From positions 62,001 through 126,000 of the forward strand of contig JAJEKV010000004.1 in NCBI GenBank assembly GCA_021234155.1: a DNA stretch of 64,000 bases, read 5' to 3'. The notes beneath the pieces are model-generated. The model was not told the origin of the DNA. It did not search any database and saw nothing but the letters and a program-made list of their open reading frames with translations. The position numbers and the translations under genes were made by a program. Within the stretch, counting starts at the first letter, position 1; each line of letters begins with the position of its first letter. This document shows positions 12,284 through 23,941 of this stretch, piece after piece. The DNA comes from Isoetes taiwanensis (taxonomy: Eukaryota; Streptophyta; Lycopodiopsida; Isoetales; Isoetaceae).

Positions 12284-13717
12284 GTGGAAAAAATCTCAAA
12301 GCCCCGATTTTCTTACTGGATTAAGCAGGGCCTATCTGCAGATGTTAGAAGCAGCAGAGTAAATGATGCTCTTAGTATGTTGTGTTCTGATAATTTTATG
12401 TCAGATCCGAGTAAATCAGATCAATTTTTCCGTGCAAAGTTGATTATAGACCATGATAAACATTTGAGAAATATCCAAAATCTAGTCGCCAAATCCATTG
12501 TTGGCTTCTTCATGGGAGGTTTCCTGGACTTCAGAAGGTTACACTCTTGGTTGACCAGGCATTTAGAGAAGTTAAGACTGCCACAGTTTCAGTCGTTGAA
12601 AGCTATTGAAGGGAACTTTATTCTTATTTTATTTGATTGCGAATCTACTGTGGGGAAACTTGTAACTAGATCTGTAGATTACTTTGCAAGAGACTTTATC
12701 TTATACTAATATTACTCGCCTGGTTTCATTTTAGACAAGATGTCTGCCATAAAACTTCCTTGCTGGTTCGAGATTCAGCGCTTGCCTCCTGATATGCTTG
12801 ATCCAAATTTTCTGATTTCAATCGCCAACACACTTGGTACTTATATTTCTCACTCAATTGTTAGAGGTCCTAAGATTTGTATTGGTATACCGGCTGCAGA
12901 GGGTATACCGAAGCAAGTGGTTGTGCAAAGCGGTATGTACTTCTCTTTATTCAGTTTGAAGCTGTTAAATGGCTGGGACTTGCGCAGGATGTTCCTCAAG
13001 CTACACATTGAGGGGCTTGATATTATGCAAAACAAGAAAAGTGTGAAAAGGGAGGTGCATGCTTCGGACTCTAACCACCCCCAACACACACCCCCTTCAT
13101 CAGAACCTATGAAGGGTATGAAAACTGATATGGTTATTAGGGATAACTCCTTGGAGCTACCTCTAATTTTTTCTAATGAAAAGAAACTGTTAGAAAAGTA
13201 GATCCAATAGCTAATCACATTGTGCAGGAGAAGTCAAACAAATCTGGTTCTGACACTTGTTGTCTTTCCTCTCAATTGATCAATCATGGATTGGCTGGGT
13301 AGAGTCAACTGGTTTCAGACTCAGAATGGAAAAGTATAAAAGGAAAGAGGCTCGAGTGCTCTTAAACATGATGCTCCAATGAAACTTCCAAAAGCAGGAG
13401 CGGAAGTGCAAGTAGCAGTTGATAGTGATCTTACGCTTGAAAACAATGAGTTGATGTGTATTGACCCACCTAATCTCTTGCCTCCAGATCCGATGATCGA
13501 GATACCTCTCCATTCAAATAGATGGGCTGACCTGGTACTAGAAGAAATATGTGATAATGCAAACAGTATGGAACGTGAGCCTAGGAAAAAGGGTAAAATG
13601 GGTGAAGGTGAGGAAGAGAGAATGACATCCAAAAGGAAGAAACCTGCTCCCAAAAATGGATCACAAGATTTTAAGCTGGAACATCAGAGGGGTGAAATCA
13701 TCAGAGATAAAAGGTAG
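12284..13717 (+). pseudogene. LINE ORF1-like region (DUF4283/gag-like), frameshifted
   Basis: Three open stretches (12,284-12,709; 12,740-13,201; 13,379-13,717) together resemble plant LINE ORF1. The first has a pattern like DUF4283, in which a Trp-containing segment is followed by a G-F-I-L-I-L-F run. The second starts with LPCWFEIQRLPPDML, close to the usual 'vWv.i.gLP' segment, and has a GPKICIGIP run where 'GRa..icvei' is expected. The third is basic (RKKGKMGEGEEERM) and leads into ORF2. In full-length elements ORF1 binds RNA and packages the transcript; here it is broken by stops. Confidence 0.6.
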
Positions 13718-16700
13718 TAGGCTAGCTTTAGCCTTGGCTAAAATTAAACCAGATTTCATATGCTTACAGGAGCATATATTAGATGTAAGGATGAAGAAAT
13801 AGGACATCTTCTGGGTTTGCTAGGAAACTGGTTTGTTGGAATAGCATCAACGTGTGGAAGGTCTAATGCAGGGACCTTAATCGCGTGAAGGAAGGAGATC
13901 AAGGTATTGTCTACATATGTAGACAATTTTGGCAGATGTAACATAATTACTTGGGATGCAGGCGGACCAGTGATGACTTTAAGGTGTGAAACTTCGTAAA
14001 GTTGCTATATATTATCATTTTTTAAAATCTGGATTCGATGGTTTACTAGGATGCGTACGCTAAAGAATTTCATAAAATCGCCAAAATTTGATAATATTGC
14101 ATCCCAATTATAGTAAATTCGCCAAATTAATGGACATTTTACAGTAAAAACCTCAAATTTATGGTAAAACATCCAATTCTACTAAATTCGTTTCTATAAA
14201 AACGTTGGAAAAATAGGAAACAATCGCCACCATTTCTATAGTTTAGAATCAGCTAGAGGATGATAAAGTCATCACTGAGGCGGACAACTATGGGGTATAG
14301 TTAATGTTTATGCGCATAATGCTGCAAGAAAGAGAGGTGCACTATGGGCCTCAATTAAAAATAAGGTTAAATGTTTTGGTGGTAATAATATTGCGTGGAT
14401 CACGGTGGGTGATTTCAATATGGTGGAAAGTAGGGAGGATAGAATGGGCAATGCGGCAGAAACTGTGTTTGGCTTCGAGAAGGAGCAATGGGTTAGTTTG
14501 TTAGCAGAACTGCAACTATCATAATTGCATGGAGATGGCGGATTTACATGGCACAATGGGCGGGTAGCGGAAGGAAGGGCATATGCTCGTCACGATTATA
14601 TTAACCAGATCGCTGCATCTTGGTGCCCTTCTTTATATCGAGAAAACGCTAGATAATTCCATCTCGCGGATCACAACCCAAGAATTGGTGAGTAGTCGCA
14701 TTCTGGACAACTTTAAATCTTTAAGGACAGTTTTTAAATTGAATACACGATACTTGAAGGATGCTCATTTCAAGGTGCAATGCAAGAGAATATGACTTGA
14801 GACGAGCTCAAATAAAATGGGAATGGAGGCAATGATCTCCTCTTTAGTAGGTATTAAGAAATTTGCTAAAGAGTGGGGAAGAACTAAGGTAAGGGAGGAG
14901 AAGGTGAGATTAGATTCTCTGTATCAGGAGCTCTCCAATCTTAGAAGGGGTGGAATTATTATAGGAAACCGTGAGAGGGAAGTTTTGGAGGAGATAAAAA
15001 ACTTGGAAATAATCAAAGTCACTCAGGCCAAAGTAAAAGCAGACCTTACCTGGATAAGAAAAGGGGACAGATGTTCTAAATTTTTCTTCAAGGTTGCAAG
15101 GCAAAGAATGTATGCTGCTAAGCTTACTTCTATTTAGACAGAAGATGGGCTGGTGGTCAGGGAACCACAACTGATCAAAGAATATTTATATAATTACTTT
15201 AGGTGTTTCTTTGAGCAGAAGGATGTGGAGTTCCAGGATTGTTTTGAAAACATGGTCCTCGCTAAAGTAAGACCTAAATTGAATCAGTCCCAAAGGGATA
15301 CGCTTGAGCACCTTTATCTAGGGAAGAGATTAAGGAAACGGCCTTCTTGTTGGCTAAAGACAAGAGCCCAGGTGTGGATGGCATTCTCGTTGTGTTTTTT
15401 CAGACCAATTGGGAATGGATAGAGCCGTTTGTTTATAGCGCATACTCAGATTTTTTAGAAAGGGAGTACTTGGACAAGAGACTCAATACTGACGTCATTA
15501 CATTGATACCAAAGGTGAAAGAGCCTAGATCAATTAATGATTGGAGACCTATTACATTGTTGTCCTCCTTTTACAAAATTATAGCTAAAGCGTATGCAGA
15601 GAGGTTAAAACCAATTCTCATGGAACATATCATCTATACACAGTCTGGTTTCTTGCCCAAAAGAAGCATTCTTAGCAATGTTGCCGCAGGCTTTGAAGGT
15701 TTGCATTGGGCAAGAAAAACGCAGCAGAGAGTCATATACTTGAAGTTGCACTTTAAGAAAGCATATGACAGTGTAAGCTGGTCTTTTCTTCAGAAGATGC
15801 TTCTAGCTCTAGGCTGTGGTTCAGACTTCACATCAGTGGTAATGAAGCTTCTTGATACTAGTCATGCATCAGTGGTCTCTTCCTGCAAATCTTCTCCTAT
15901 TTTTCCAATTGGTAGAGGCATCAGGCAGGGCTGTCCATTGGCACCATTTCTCTTTAATGTTGTCTTTCCCAATTGCTTCTTTTAGCCACCGGTGACGGAA
16001 TCATTAATGGTCTCGCCATGCGGGATGGAACTCAACAAGTATGTAGCAAATATGCAGACGACACTTTTCCTTTCTTGGAAGCAACAGACGAGAATCTATC
16101 TTGCGCTATTAGGCTTCTTAACATGTTCTCCATGGCTTCGGGTTGTTCCTTAAACTTGAACAAATGTGTCGCATTGTGGCCTTTGGATGAAAATATACCT
16201 GATTGTATTCTCCAATATCCTTGGAGAGTAATACCAAGCGGTGCTTCATCCAGGTTGTTGGGTATTCCGATTGGTATTAACAGGTCAGCTACAGAGGCAT
16301 AGGATGAGATCCTATTTGGTTTGAAAAAACATTTAAATTTGTGGAAAATATGTAAGCTCTCTATAGCTGCCAGGATTGTGGTAACTAAATCAGTACTTTG
16401 TAGCACGTACTTATATGCAACTTCAGTGTTGTTGGCTCCAAAAAGCATCATCCAGCAATTGACGAACTTAATAAGGAATTTTGTATGAGGTGGAAATGAA
16501 GAGGGAGCAGATGTTAAGGTGGCTTGGGATAAGTGCTGCATTCATAGAAACCAGGGTGGACTAGGGATGCTAGATATTGCGTTGCATACCAAAGTTCTGG
16601 CGAGCAAATTCATTTGGCAGGTGTTGAATGAGCAGGTGATTCTCCTGGTACTCAGTTGCTGAAACAGTCATTTTTACATTGCATTCCGTGTGACAAAGCC

Positions 16701-17692
16701 TCCATGAGAGTGCCATGGGAGCCTTTCTCATGGGCTTCAACTTTTTTGAAGGGATTACTTAAAGCATGGAAGTCAATGAAGGGTTTATGGCACCTGAATG
16801 TAGAGAACTGCCACTCCATCGCAATGTCGGTGTGGTGATTAGCCATAGAAACTGATGGGGATCCGAAGCCCCTATTTTCTCTAGTGGATATGAGGATTCA
16901 CAGAAGGTGGTCATCACGTGGAATCAATTCTGTTGGCGATTGGTATTCACAGGGGGTGCTTTTATCATGGGAGGACTTAAAGCAGAAGTTTAAACTGCGC
17001 CCACAAGATGAAGCAATCTGGCGGTCGGTCGCAGGTAGCATTCCTTATTATGCAAGACCGTTGGTGGGGGATTTTGTGACATCTTATGAAGCTTTGCATG
17101 AGCACCCTTCAGTTTCTGCTTGTTACAAACTTCTTCATCGCAATGAGATCTTACATTTATCGCCAAAGTGGTCTTTGCAATGTGAGGAGGGGGGTTTGAA
17201 GCATATGTGGAAACAGGTATGGAAGAATCGGCTTCCCCCCAAAGTGCAAGTTCTCACATGGCAGATAATACACAAGGCGTTGAGAACTAACAGTGTGGTC
17301 AGCAGATTCAACTCACAAATAGTCCTATTTGTCCTATGTGTGATTGCACGGAGGAGTCTATTGAGCATTGCTTCATAGAATGCAGAGACGTCCAATCAGC
17401 TTGGGACCGAGTGAAAGCAGTTTTTGAATTACTTTGTCTAGTTGTAAATATTATGTTGGAAATTTACCCTAGGGGATGGCCTGTATTAAAAAGGGATGAT
17501 GCGCATTTGTGTAAGGGATGGTTGCTTTGGATTATTTGGAAGAGGCATAGGGCTTTTGTCTTCTCACAGAATTACTCGCACTCCTCCAGGATCTTGATAT
17601 CTCTTAAATCTAAGCTAAGTAAACAGGTTCAAGCTGCGACAAATCAAAGACTGGCTCGACAACTATGGGATTCTTTCTTTAGTCAGTTATGA
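13668..17692 (+). pseudogene. LINE ORF2: endonuclease, reverse transcriptase, zf-RVT (broken)
   Basis: The endonuclease begins ILSWNIRGVKSSEI and has KPDFICLQEH near 13,750 (QE is the metal-binding pair) and a VGDFNMVE motif near 14,405, followed by FTWHNG. The RT covers 15,347-16,302: DKSPGVDG, the first catalytic aspartate in FKKAYDSVSW, GIRQGCPLAPFLF, and the catalytic KYADDT near 16,050. Downstream are the LLGIPIG segment and a zf-RVT finger (CPMCDCTEESIEHC near 17,330). In active LINEs ORF2 nicks DNA and copies the RNA onto it. Several stops and frame changes show this copy is dead. Confidence 0.9.
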
Positions 17693-17890
17693 TGTGTGGC
17701 ACGTTTAATCTTGCTATGTGATTAACTCTGCACAGTCGTTAAGACGTTGTGGAGGTCTTGATATCACATAGAATTAAGTTGTACACATAAACCCTAGGCT
17801 ATGTGTGTCTTGCACTTCATAAATCCTTCTGTAATAACCCATAACCCGATTGGGTTCGCGTGGACGAAAAAAATATTATCTTATCTTATG

Positions 17891-18588
17891 TAATGCTATA
17901 ATGATTGTAATGTTTTTCTTGGACTGAACTATTTGCACTTCAAAAACACTTCAAAAATCCTTTTGTAATTTTGTGATGATTGTAATGCTTTTCTAGTTTA
18001 TAAAGAAAAATATGGCTACCTCGAAATCAACAGTTCATCATGTGTAGTATTACTTGTTTTAAAATTGACAGAAAAAAAATAAGAAATCTAACGGGTAATT
18101 CCGTTATGTGTTTGGCAATTGCTCCTTTCATTTGTAGCAATTCCGTAGTAGTTGTTATTTTTTCTGTAAATGATGACCTTGCCGTACAGCTTTGGTTTCT
18201 TTCAGATCTTTCTCTACCTCTGTTTTAACCAGAGTTTTTCTGTTTCATCCTGAGTTTTAATAACTCTTTCATCTTTGATTAAGCCAACCCAATATGTGAG
18301 AACGCCTAGTTTATGCCAGTCTATAAGAAAACTGGAAATAAAAATTGTTGAGATGTAATAGAAAACTGCAGACTCACGTTACTCAGCAAACCAGTAAAGC
18401 CTGTATGAATGACAAGCTGTTCCTTGTCATGAACATGACATTAATTTATTCATTGCACACAGCTACGTCACGGGTGTCACCATAGAACAAGACAGGCAGT
18501 AGCAGAGCTAAAGAATAATAAGACAACTGATTTGGGCTTTTTTTTATTTTACTATGCTCCCAGCATATATGAATAACTAGGAGAAACA
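17891..18588. other. Spacer between LINE tail and GT47 gene
   Basis: AT-rich. It must hold the 3' untranslated region of the minus-strand GT47 gene. No further gene is visible; the 62-codon ORF at 18,040 has no supporting feature. Confidence 0.4.
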
Positions 18589-20180
18589 TCATAATGGTGT
18601 TCTCCCAAGCTTATTCCTCTTCACATTCCGTCTCTGCCAAATCTGGTACATTGTCATGTAAAATGCATCATGATCTTCAGGCTTCATATGCCACTCAAAA
18701 TACTTTCTAACCTCACATACGTTTCTATGTAGGTAGAAGTAATCGGTATCAGAAATTGAAAGAAGAATATCTTTCAATAAAGGAATATCAAAATGACTAA
18801 TAACCAGAGAGAATCTAGTCCAGTCCAGTACATCAGAAAATGGCAAGTCATAGTAATCTGAGATTATGACAGGTACACAACCAAAATGGATTGCATCACT
18901 AATCCTGGCTGTGTTGACTTCATAACCCTTTACATGAAGGCAAAACTTACTCTTTTGGAAAGCTGCTTCATAGGAACTATTCATTGTTCCACTGTATATA
19001 TCCATCTCAGAATCATTTACCCAATGTTTAAGCAACTTTTCTCTGACTCTAGAATTCTGCACCCTTCCAGCAAAAAAAGCGAGTGTTGTCCTGTGATCAC
19101 AAGAAGAAAGTCACTATGAGATGCTTTGAGGGCAAAAAATGAACTCTCATGTACAGTTGCATGTGATATAGGTGTATATTCAGTTCTTATTTTCCATCAA
19201 GATGATGTTATAGCCAAGCCTAACAAACTATACAGGATAGAAGGTGGTGCAGGCATCTAAATAGATACATTAATTGCCCCTGTACAGGAAAACAGATAGC
19301 AAGGGCATGAAGTGAATGTGACACACGTCAATCATAGACATTACCTGTTTTGTGGAGGAGCAATTTTTGATTCTGAAAGCCGCGGCCATACTTGAGGAAT
19401 TGCTATATCCTTGTGAGGCACATAGAACTTTTGAAAATAGTTTGAGGAGCATGTAACTTTGACTGCATTATGCTGTAAGGCACGAAACTTGGATGAAGCT
19501 TCTCGACAAATTGAATGACAGCATACATAAAAATGGTCAGCTCCATGTGATTGGTTCCAAAATCTAAATTGATAACTGACATTCTGAACATATGCAGCTA
19601 CAAAATTGGCAATAGATGCCTCTGACCGTATTCTGCGATCATTCCGCATTGCATTTACAGAAAATGGCAAGAAAAAGAGCTCAGCATCATCAGGATTCTC
19701 TGTAAGGAAGGAGCTGTTCATAAGATTTATCTTAAACATGTGTTCACTAAAATAGTTCCCTAGCTTCGGATCATAGGGATTATGGTGAGGAGAAAACACG
19801 TTGGAGAACACCCCTTCCTTATCATATACATCTGGATAAACATAAACCTTAAATTCTCTGACCATTTTGCTGTATTCCATATCAAATAACCTTTTATTGT
19901 AATATGGGCCGCCCTTAATTTCAGGAGCAGGAATATGTTTAGCAACTGTTATCTTGAAAGCATAATGAGTTTGACGCAGATTATCCTTCGCAATCTTCGA
20001 TAAATCCAATTTCTTGCATAAGATGCAAATATTGCTCTGCTGAAATGATATTTCGTCTCCTATGCACATTGCACATTCATGTTTTTGTATGAAAGACTTT
20101 ATGGTCCAACCTTCCAAATAGATTAAAAGGACGACAGAAACGGATAGCATAAGCCATAATTTCCAGTCTACTTTTAACAT
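18589..20180 (-). CDS. Exostosin-family (GT47) glycosyltransferase, two exons
   Basis: Exon 1 is 19,345-20,180 and exon 2 is 18,589-19,090, split by a 254-bp intron with GT (AACAG/GTAATG) and AG (CACAG/GACAAC) ends. Joined, they give 445 residues with an intact frame across a phase-2 junction (R-TTLAFFAGR). Residues about 9-27 form a single membrane anchor, as in type II Golgi enzymes. GT47 landmarks are present: FKVYVYP, DPDDAELFFLPF-like (NPDDAELFFLPF), GADHFYV, LAFFAGR, KFCLHVKGYEV, and DAIHFGCVPVIISDYYDLPF. Family members build plant cell-wall polysaccharides; the acceptor cannot be told from sequence. The ATG lies only 192 bp after the MZT1 stop. Confidence 0.92.
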
Positions 20181-20372
20181 GTCAATTTTATAGCATATGC
20201 TTCGTCAGAAGATACAAGGTTCTTGACTTAGCAAGATACTTCTGAAGTTACAAGTCAACTCTTCTAAACCAAAAGACCCAAGACTAAATCTCAACTACAG
20301 ATACAGAGCTGAGCCCATAAACCTAAATACGAAGAAAGAAAAAGGCTGAAGAAATCTGACAGAGAAAATCTG

Positions 20373-20609
20373 TCAAGATCCTTTGTTACCACCAAGAGCA
20401 GCTGCTTCACGACGAAGCTCCTTCACAACAGCAGCCAGGGCCTCGGGATTGACACCATTTTCACAGAGAGCGATGAGGATGGAAAGAGTATGGCGATCAA
20501 GTCCGGCATGGAGAAGATTGGACATGTGGTATGCGATATCCAGTGCCTCTTTTGCCTTCTTCTTCTGCAGCATTGCCAACTCCTCCGCGGCAGGCCCTCT
20601 TTCTTCCAT
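20373..20609 (-). CDS. GIP1: Mitotic-spindle organizing protein 1 (MOZART1/GIP1)
   Basis: A 78-residue single-exon coding region starting MEERGPAAEELAML. The core carries the family signature: ALDIAYHMSNLLHAGLDRHT, then ILIALCENGVNPEALAAVV and KELRRE. MZT1 is a small helical subunit of the gamma-tubulin complex that supports microtubule nucleation at spindle and cortical sites. The usual length is about 70-80 residues. Just upstream of the ATG (minus strand) TTTACATTGCAG/GCAAATTC looks like the acceptor of a 5'-UTR intron. The frame is intact. The next gene downstream, GT47, is on the same strand 192 bp away with no AATAAA seen between them. Confidence 0.93.
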   Translation of the reverse strand: MEERGPAAEELAMLQKKKAKEALDIAYHMSNLLHAGLDRHTLSILIALCENGVNPEALAAVVKELRREAAALGGNKGS

Positions 20610-20722
20610 AGCCTCCTAAAGCGATGAATTTGCCTGCAATGTAAAGAAATGTCTTTTTTTCTGGCGGAGGACAAAGGAGTTTGTTTTTGCAATAAATGAT
20701 AATCGCTGTTGTTAGGTATAAT

Positions 20723-20832
20723 ATAAAATGCCCTTGTGTGCTTTTACGCTCAGAGGTGATGGGTGAGCCTCCAGTGCCCGAGCCTCGCACTGAGCCCCTT
20801 ACATGGCGTAAAAGCCCACAAGGGCATTTTAT
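20723..20832. repeat. 110-bp foldback upstream of MZT1
   Basis: Arms 20,723-20,749 and 20,806-20,832 are 27 bp each with one mismatch (arm begins ATAAAATGCCCTTGTG). The inner sequence also partly pairs (GGTGAGCCTCCAGTGC with GCACTGAGCCCC), so almost the whole unit can form one hairpin. Probably a small MITE; it lies about 115 bp before the MZT1 start codon. Confidence 0.75.
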
Positions 20833-21214
20833 AAGTGTAAAATGAACGTTTGTTGAGATGTAGTCTTAATTTAATTTTACATGATTAAAAAAGGATGTAA
20901 TTTGATAGTAATTTCAACAAATGTCCTCTCAACGAAGCAAAATGTGATACTAATGGATTTTTTGTTTTGGTGTGTTATGGAAGATGTTGTTTTTTTTTTG
21001 CTTGGGAGAAAAATAAAAAATAAAAAACATTGGCAACTTCAAAAATAATATATAAACTGTTAAAATATGTAGCAAAAAATAACAGTGGGGGTTCTGTGGG
21101 GATTTGATATGGATGTAAAAATAACAATTCACGAAATCATAGACTATATATCACTCAAACAATATAATGGGTTGTTATAAAAAATAGATTCAAGATAAAA
21201 AAAAATAATCACAT
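20833..21214. other. AT-rich spacer, no gene seen
   Basis: Poly-A/T rich sequence with no coding or structured feature that I can support. Confidence 0.4.
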
Positions 21215-21400
21215 TAGCTCACTGGGTATATTGGTTAAAGTAGTCTTATTAGGACATTAAGTTATTTTGGTAGAGATTCGAGCCCCCGTATTTCATATTC
21301 TAAAATCTTAGGCAAAGCCGTATAGAGGTTCGATATTCCCTCAAAACCTTAGGCTAAAGCGTATTTCATATTTCAAAATCATAGGCACCTCCAATCATAA
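21215..21400 (+). mobile_element. tRNA-derived SINE-like element
   Basis: TAGCTCACTGG at 21,215 matches an internal pol III A box, and AGATTCGAGCC at 21,274 matches a B box, about 50 bp apart as in tRNA-related SINEs. The rest cannot fold as a tRNA cloverleaf, so it is not a functional tRNA gene. The downstream limit is a guess. Confidence 0.5.
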
Positions 21401-21419
21401 ATGACTATTTAAACGAGAG

Positions 21420-21543
21420 GTGCTCCACGGGCCCCAACATACGATCCGGGTCGAGGATCGGCGAATCCGGCGACTATGGTAGTGCTCACAGGCCCCAACA
21501 TACGATCTGGGTCGTAGGATCGACGAATCCGACGACTATGGTA
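21420..21543. repeat. Two tandem 62-bp units
   Basis: The unit GTGCTC...GACTATGGTA occurs twice with a few changes. One copy has CCGGGTCG where the other has CTGGGTCG. Confidence 0.9.
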
Positions 21544-21883
21544 GTCCAGGGTGCACCTCATTTAGAATTAAAAAAAAAAAAAAAATCTCAAATTTTTTGG
21601 AGCCTAGCGAAGACTTTGGCAAGGTTAAATTTAATAGGTATTCAGACTTAGTATCATTAGACTCTAGTAATTGGCAAGAATTTTTTGTATTATGTAGAGT
21701 TTTTTGCATTTCAGATTGATTAAATGATCTTCTAACTTTGAGATGTTCAATCCCAATTCCTTATCCTTGCATTTTAAGTTGATTAAATAATCTTCGGAAC
21801 TTTAAGATGTTCAATCTGAGTCTCTTATCTGCCATCGCTTTTCTGGAAATCTTTATCAAATTTCATTAGAAGTCCTGTAGGTA

Positions 21884-22944
21884 GTGAACCTCATAAAGAC
21901 CAAGATAGTCACATTCAGAATCAAGGCTAAACACAAACCCTTCAAGTATATGGGTGTAGAGCTGGTGGAATTGGCAGAATACAAATACCTCGGATACGAC
22001 GCATATAGCATAGGCAAATGGTCCAAGGGAACGGATGCCAGATTTCAGTCAGCCATAGGAAGCTATTTCACTATGAGAAACTTCTGCAACAGGAGCAGAA
22101 TAATTGATCGGGAGATCAAATGCTACCTGTTCAGCACGGTGGTTGCGTCAACACAGTTGTACGGATCAGAGGCATGGGGACCCAGCCTATTAGACAAGAA
22201 ATGAGAGAAGCAGGAAGGAATTTTCAGACAATAGCACAGACAGGAATTTAGAGTGAGGATGAACACACCTTTGACAGCCATGGTATACGAGACATGCCAG
22301 AGACCAGTGGAGATTAGAGCCTGGGAAAGGACCATTAGATACTTGTTGAGAGATAACATGGGTAGACATGTGGAGAAGCTATCTACAATTGCAAGGAATC
22401 GGCTAAACTACACATTGTCACAGGTAGCGGCTGGTTCAGAGAAGTAGCAGTATGGACTAGAGAAATGGGGATGAATCTGAGCGACATACTAAATGAAGGG
22501 AAATGGAATGAAGATTGGGTAGAGAGAGCGACAAGATCGTGATTACAAAAGCATAGTGGCCCGAAAACTCTTTGGCTAAGAGAAGTATTCAACCCGGACC
22601 AACAGATAGGACAACAAATGTATAGGGGCAGCCGAATAGGGAAGGCAAGAAGGGATACTTTAGCAAGATTCAAGATGGGCAGTCACGACAAATGGAGGAA
22701 AGTGGAAAGGGAGAACCCAATTTGCAGAATTTGTGACATTGGAAGAATAGAGGACGAGAATCACATGCTCAATGAATGTACAGCGTACGAAGACATAAGA
22801 AACAGGTATAGGTTTATAAGGTGGAGACAACTGGCACACACCCTCATGGTAAAAGAGGAGACAAAAGCGGATCTAGTAGATGCAATCAAGGAGATGGTAA
22901 TTAGATACCGGGAGGTGCACAAAGAGAAAGGGCTTGTAATATGA
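21884..22944 (+). pseudogene. 5'-truncated non-LTR retrotransposon, 3' part of ORF2
   Basis: NLIKTKIVTFRIKAKHKPFK and KYLGYDAYSIGKWSKG resemble the end of the RT palm/thumb (KT..v.F and YLG motifs). 22,618-22,944 ends with a finger, CRICDIGRIEDENHMLNEC, of the type closing many LINE ORF2 proteins. Stops at 22,202 and 22,445 and a frame change before 22,618 break it. It differs from the L1-like copy at 12-18 kb, so it is a second LINE family. Confidence 0.75.
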
Positions 22945-23194
22945 ACCACTGCAAAATGTGGGATATTAAAGCCCGCAATGCACACAGCTAAAAGCTGATG
23001 ATAGCGATGCACTCTCGCATGGTCAAGATGCCAAGTATAAGCAGGATGCCGGTATCAATATAAAACAAGATAAGCCCTTAGAAAGGGTTACAAAAAACCA
23101 GCATGATGCGCTCGCAGCAACCCTCTGGGATAGCTTGCCCATGCTATATCAATCCGGTGGCCTCATGGCACTAGGGACACTAATTGTATTCTAT

Positions 23195-23941
23195 GCTCCA
23201 ACACCCCAATTTTTTTTTATTACAGCAACCAACACATAACTATTATTAACATTAATTAACATAAAACTAACGATTTAGGCCCTTAAAGTTTATCTATCTG
23301 CTTTTGTTAGGGCCCGAAGGGCCCAAAATTTTTTTTAATATAACAATCAACACACAAATACCATTAACATTATTAACGCAAACCATTGCATTTAACACAT
23401 TTAAATTAAAATCCCCCTTAAACCCCCTTTGGTTTGGGTGCATATTCACACGGGGGGTGACGTAGGGCAGCGAGAGCCCTTATAATTATGATTTGTACGT
23501 ACAATATCAACACCATATAGTATATTGTCTTAAATCTTATAGTATTTTGCAAATCTTGTTATACAGTATAACAAATTTTGTACATCCATACCCCACAAAC
23601 GAGGAACTTTGTGTACGGTTTAGATTAAGGAATAAGGGGTGAATATGCCTATCCAACAGCTCTCGTTGCCCGGAGTCACCCCCCGTGTGAATATGCACCC
23701 AAACCAAAGGGGGTTTAAGGGGGATTTTAATTTAAATGTGTTAAATGCAATGGTTTGCGTTAATAATGTTAATGGTATTTGTGTGTTGATTGTTATATTA
23801 AAAAAAATTTTGGGCCCTTCGGGCCCTAACAAAAGCAGATAGATAAACTTTAAGGGCCTAAATCGTTAGTTTTATGTTAATTAATGTTAATAATAGTTAT
23901 GTGTTGGTTGCTGTAATAAAAAAAAATTGGGGTGTTGGAGC
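23195..23941. mobile_element. Large foldback element with 283-bp arms
   Basis: Arms 23,195-23,477 and 23,659-23,941 are equal in length and nearly perfect inverted copies, starting GCTCCAACACCCCAATTT. The 181-bp centre has no arms of its own and no ORF of note. No clear target duplication is visible. It could be a non-autonomous foldback DNA transposon, or a recent inverted duplication. It sits about 250 bp past the truncated LINE. Confidence 0.85.

Larger units (their letters stand above)
12284..17890 (+). mobile_element. Degenerate L1-like LINE
   Basis: Contains in order an ORF1-like region, an apurinic-type endonuclease, reverse transcriptase and a terminal zinc-binding domain, all on the plus strand with frameshifts and stops. 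The 3' end is followed by ATTATCTTATCTTATG, a short tail repeat of the kind some LINEs carry. The 5' boundary is uncertain. Target site duplications were not identified. Confidence 0.85.

Noticed and set aside
21215-21290. Functional tRNA gene
   Set aside because: A and B boxes are present but acceptor and anticodon stems do not pair; a SINE head is the better reading.
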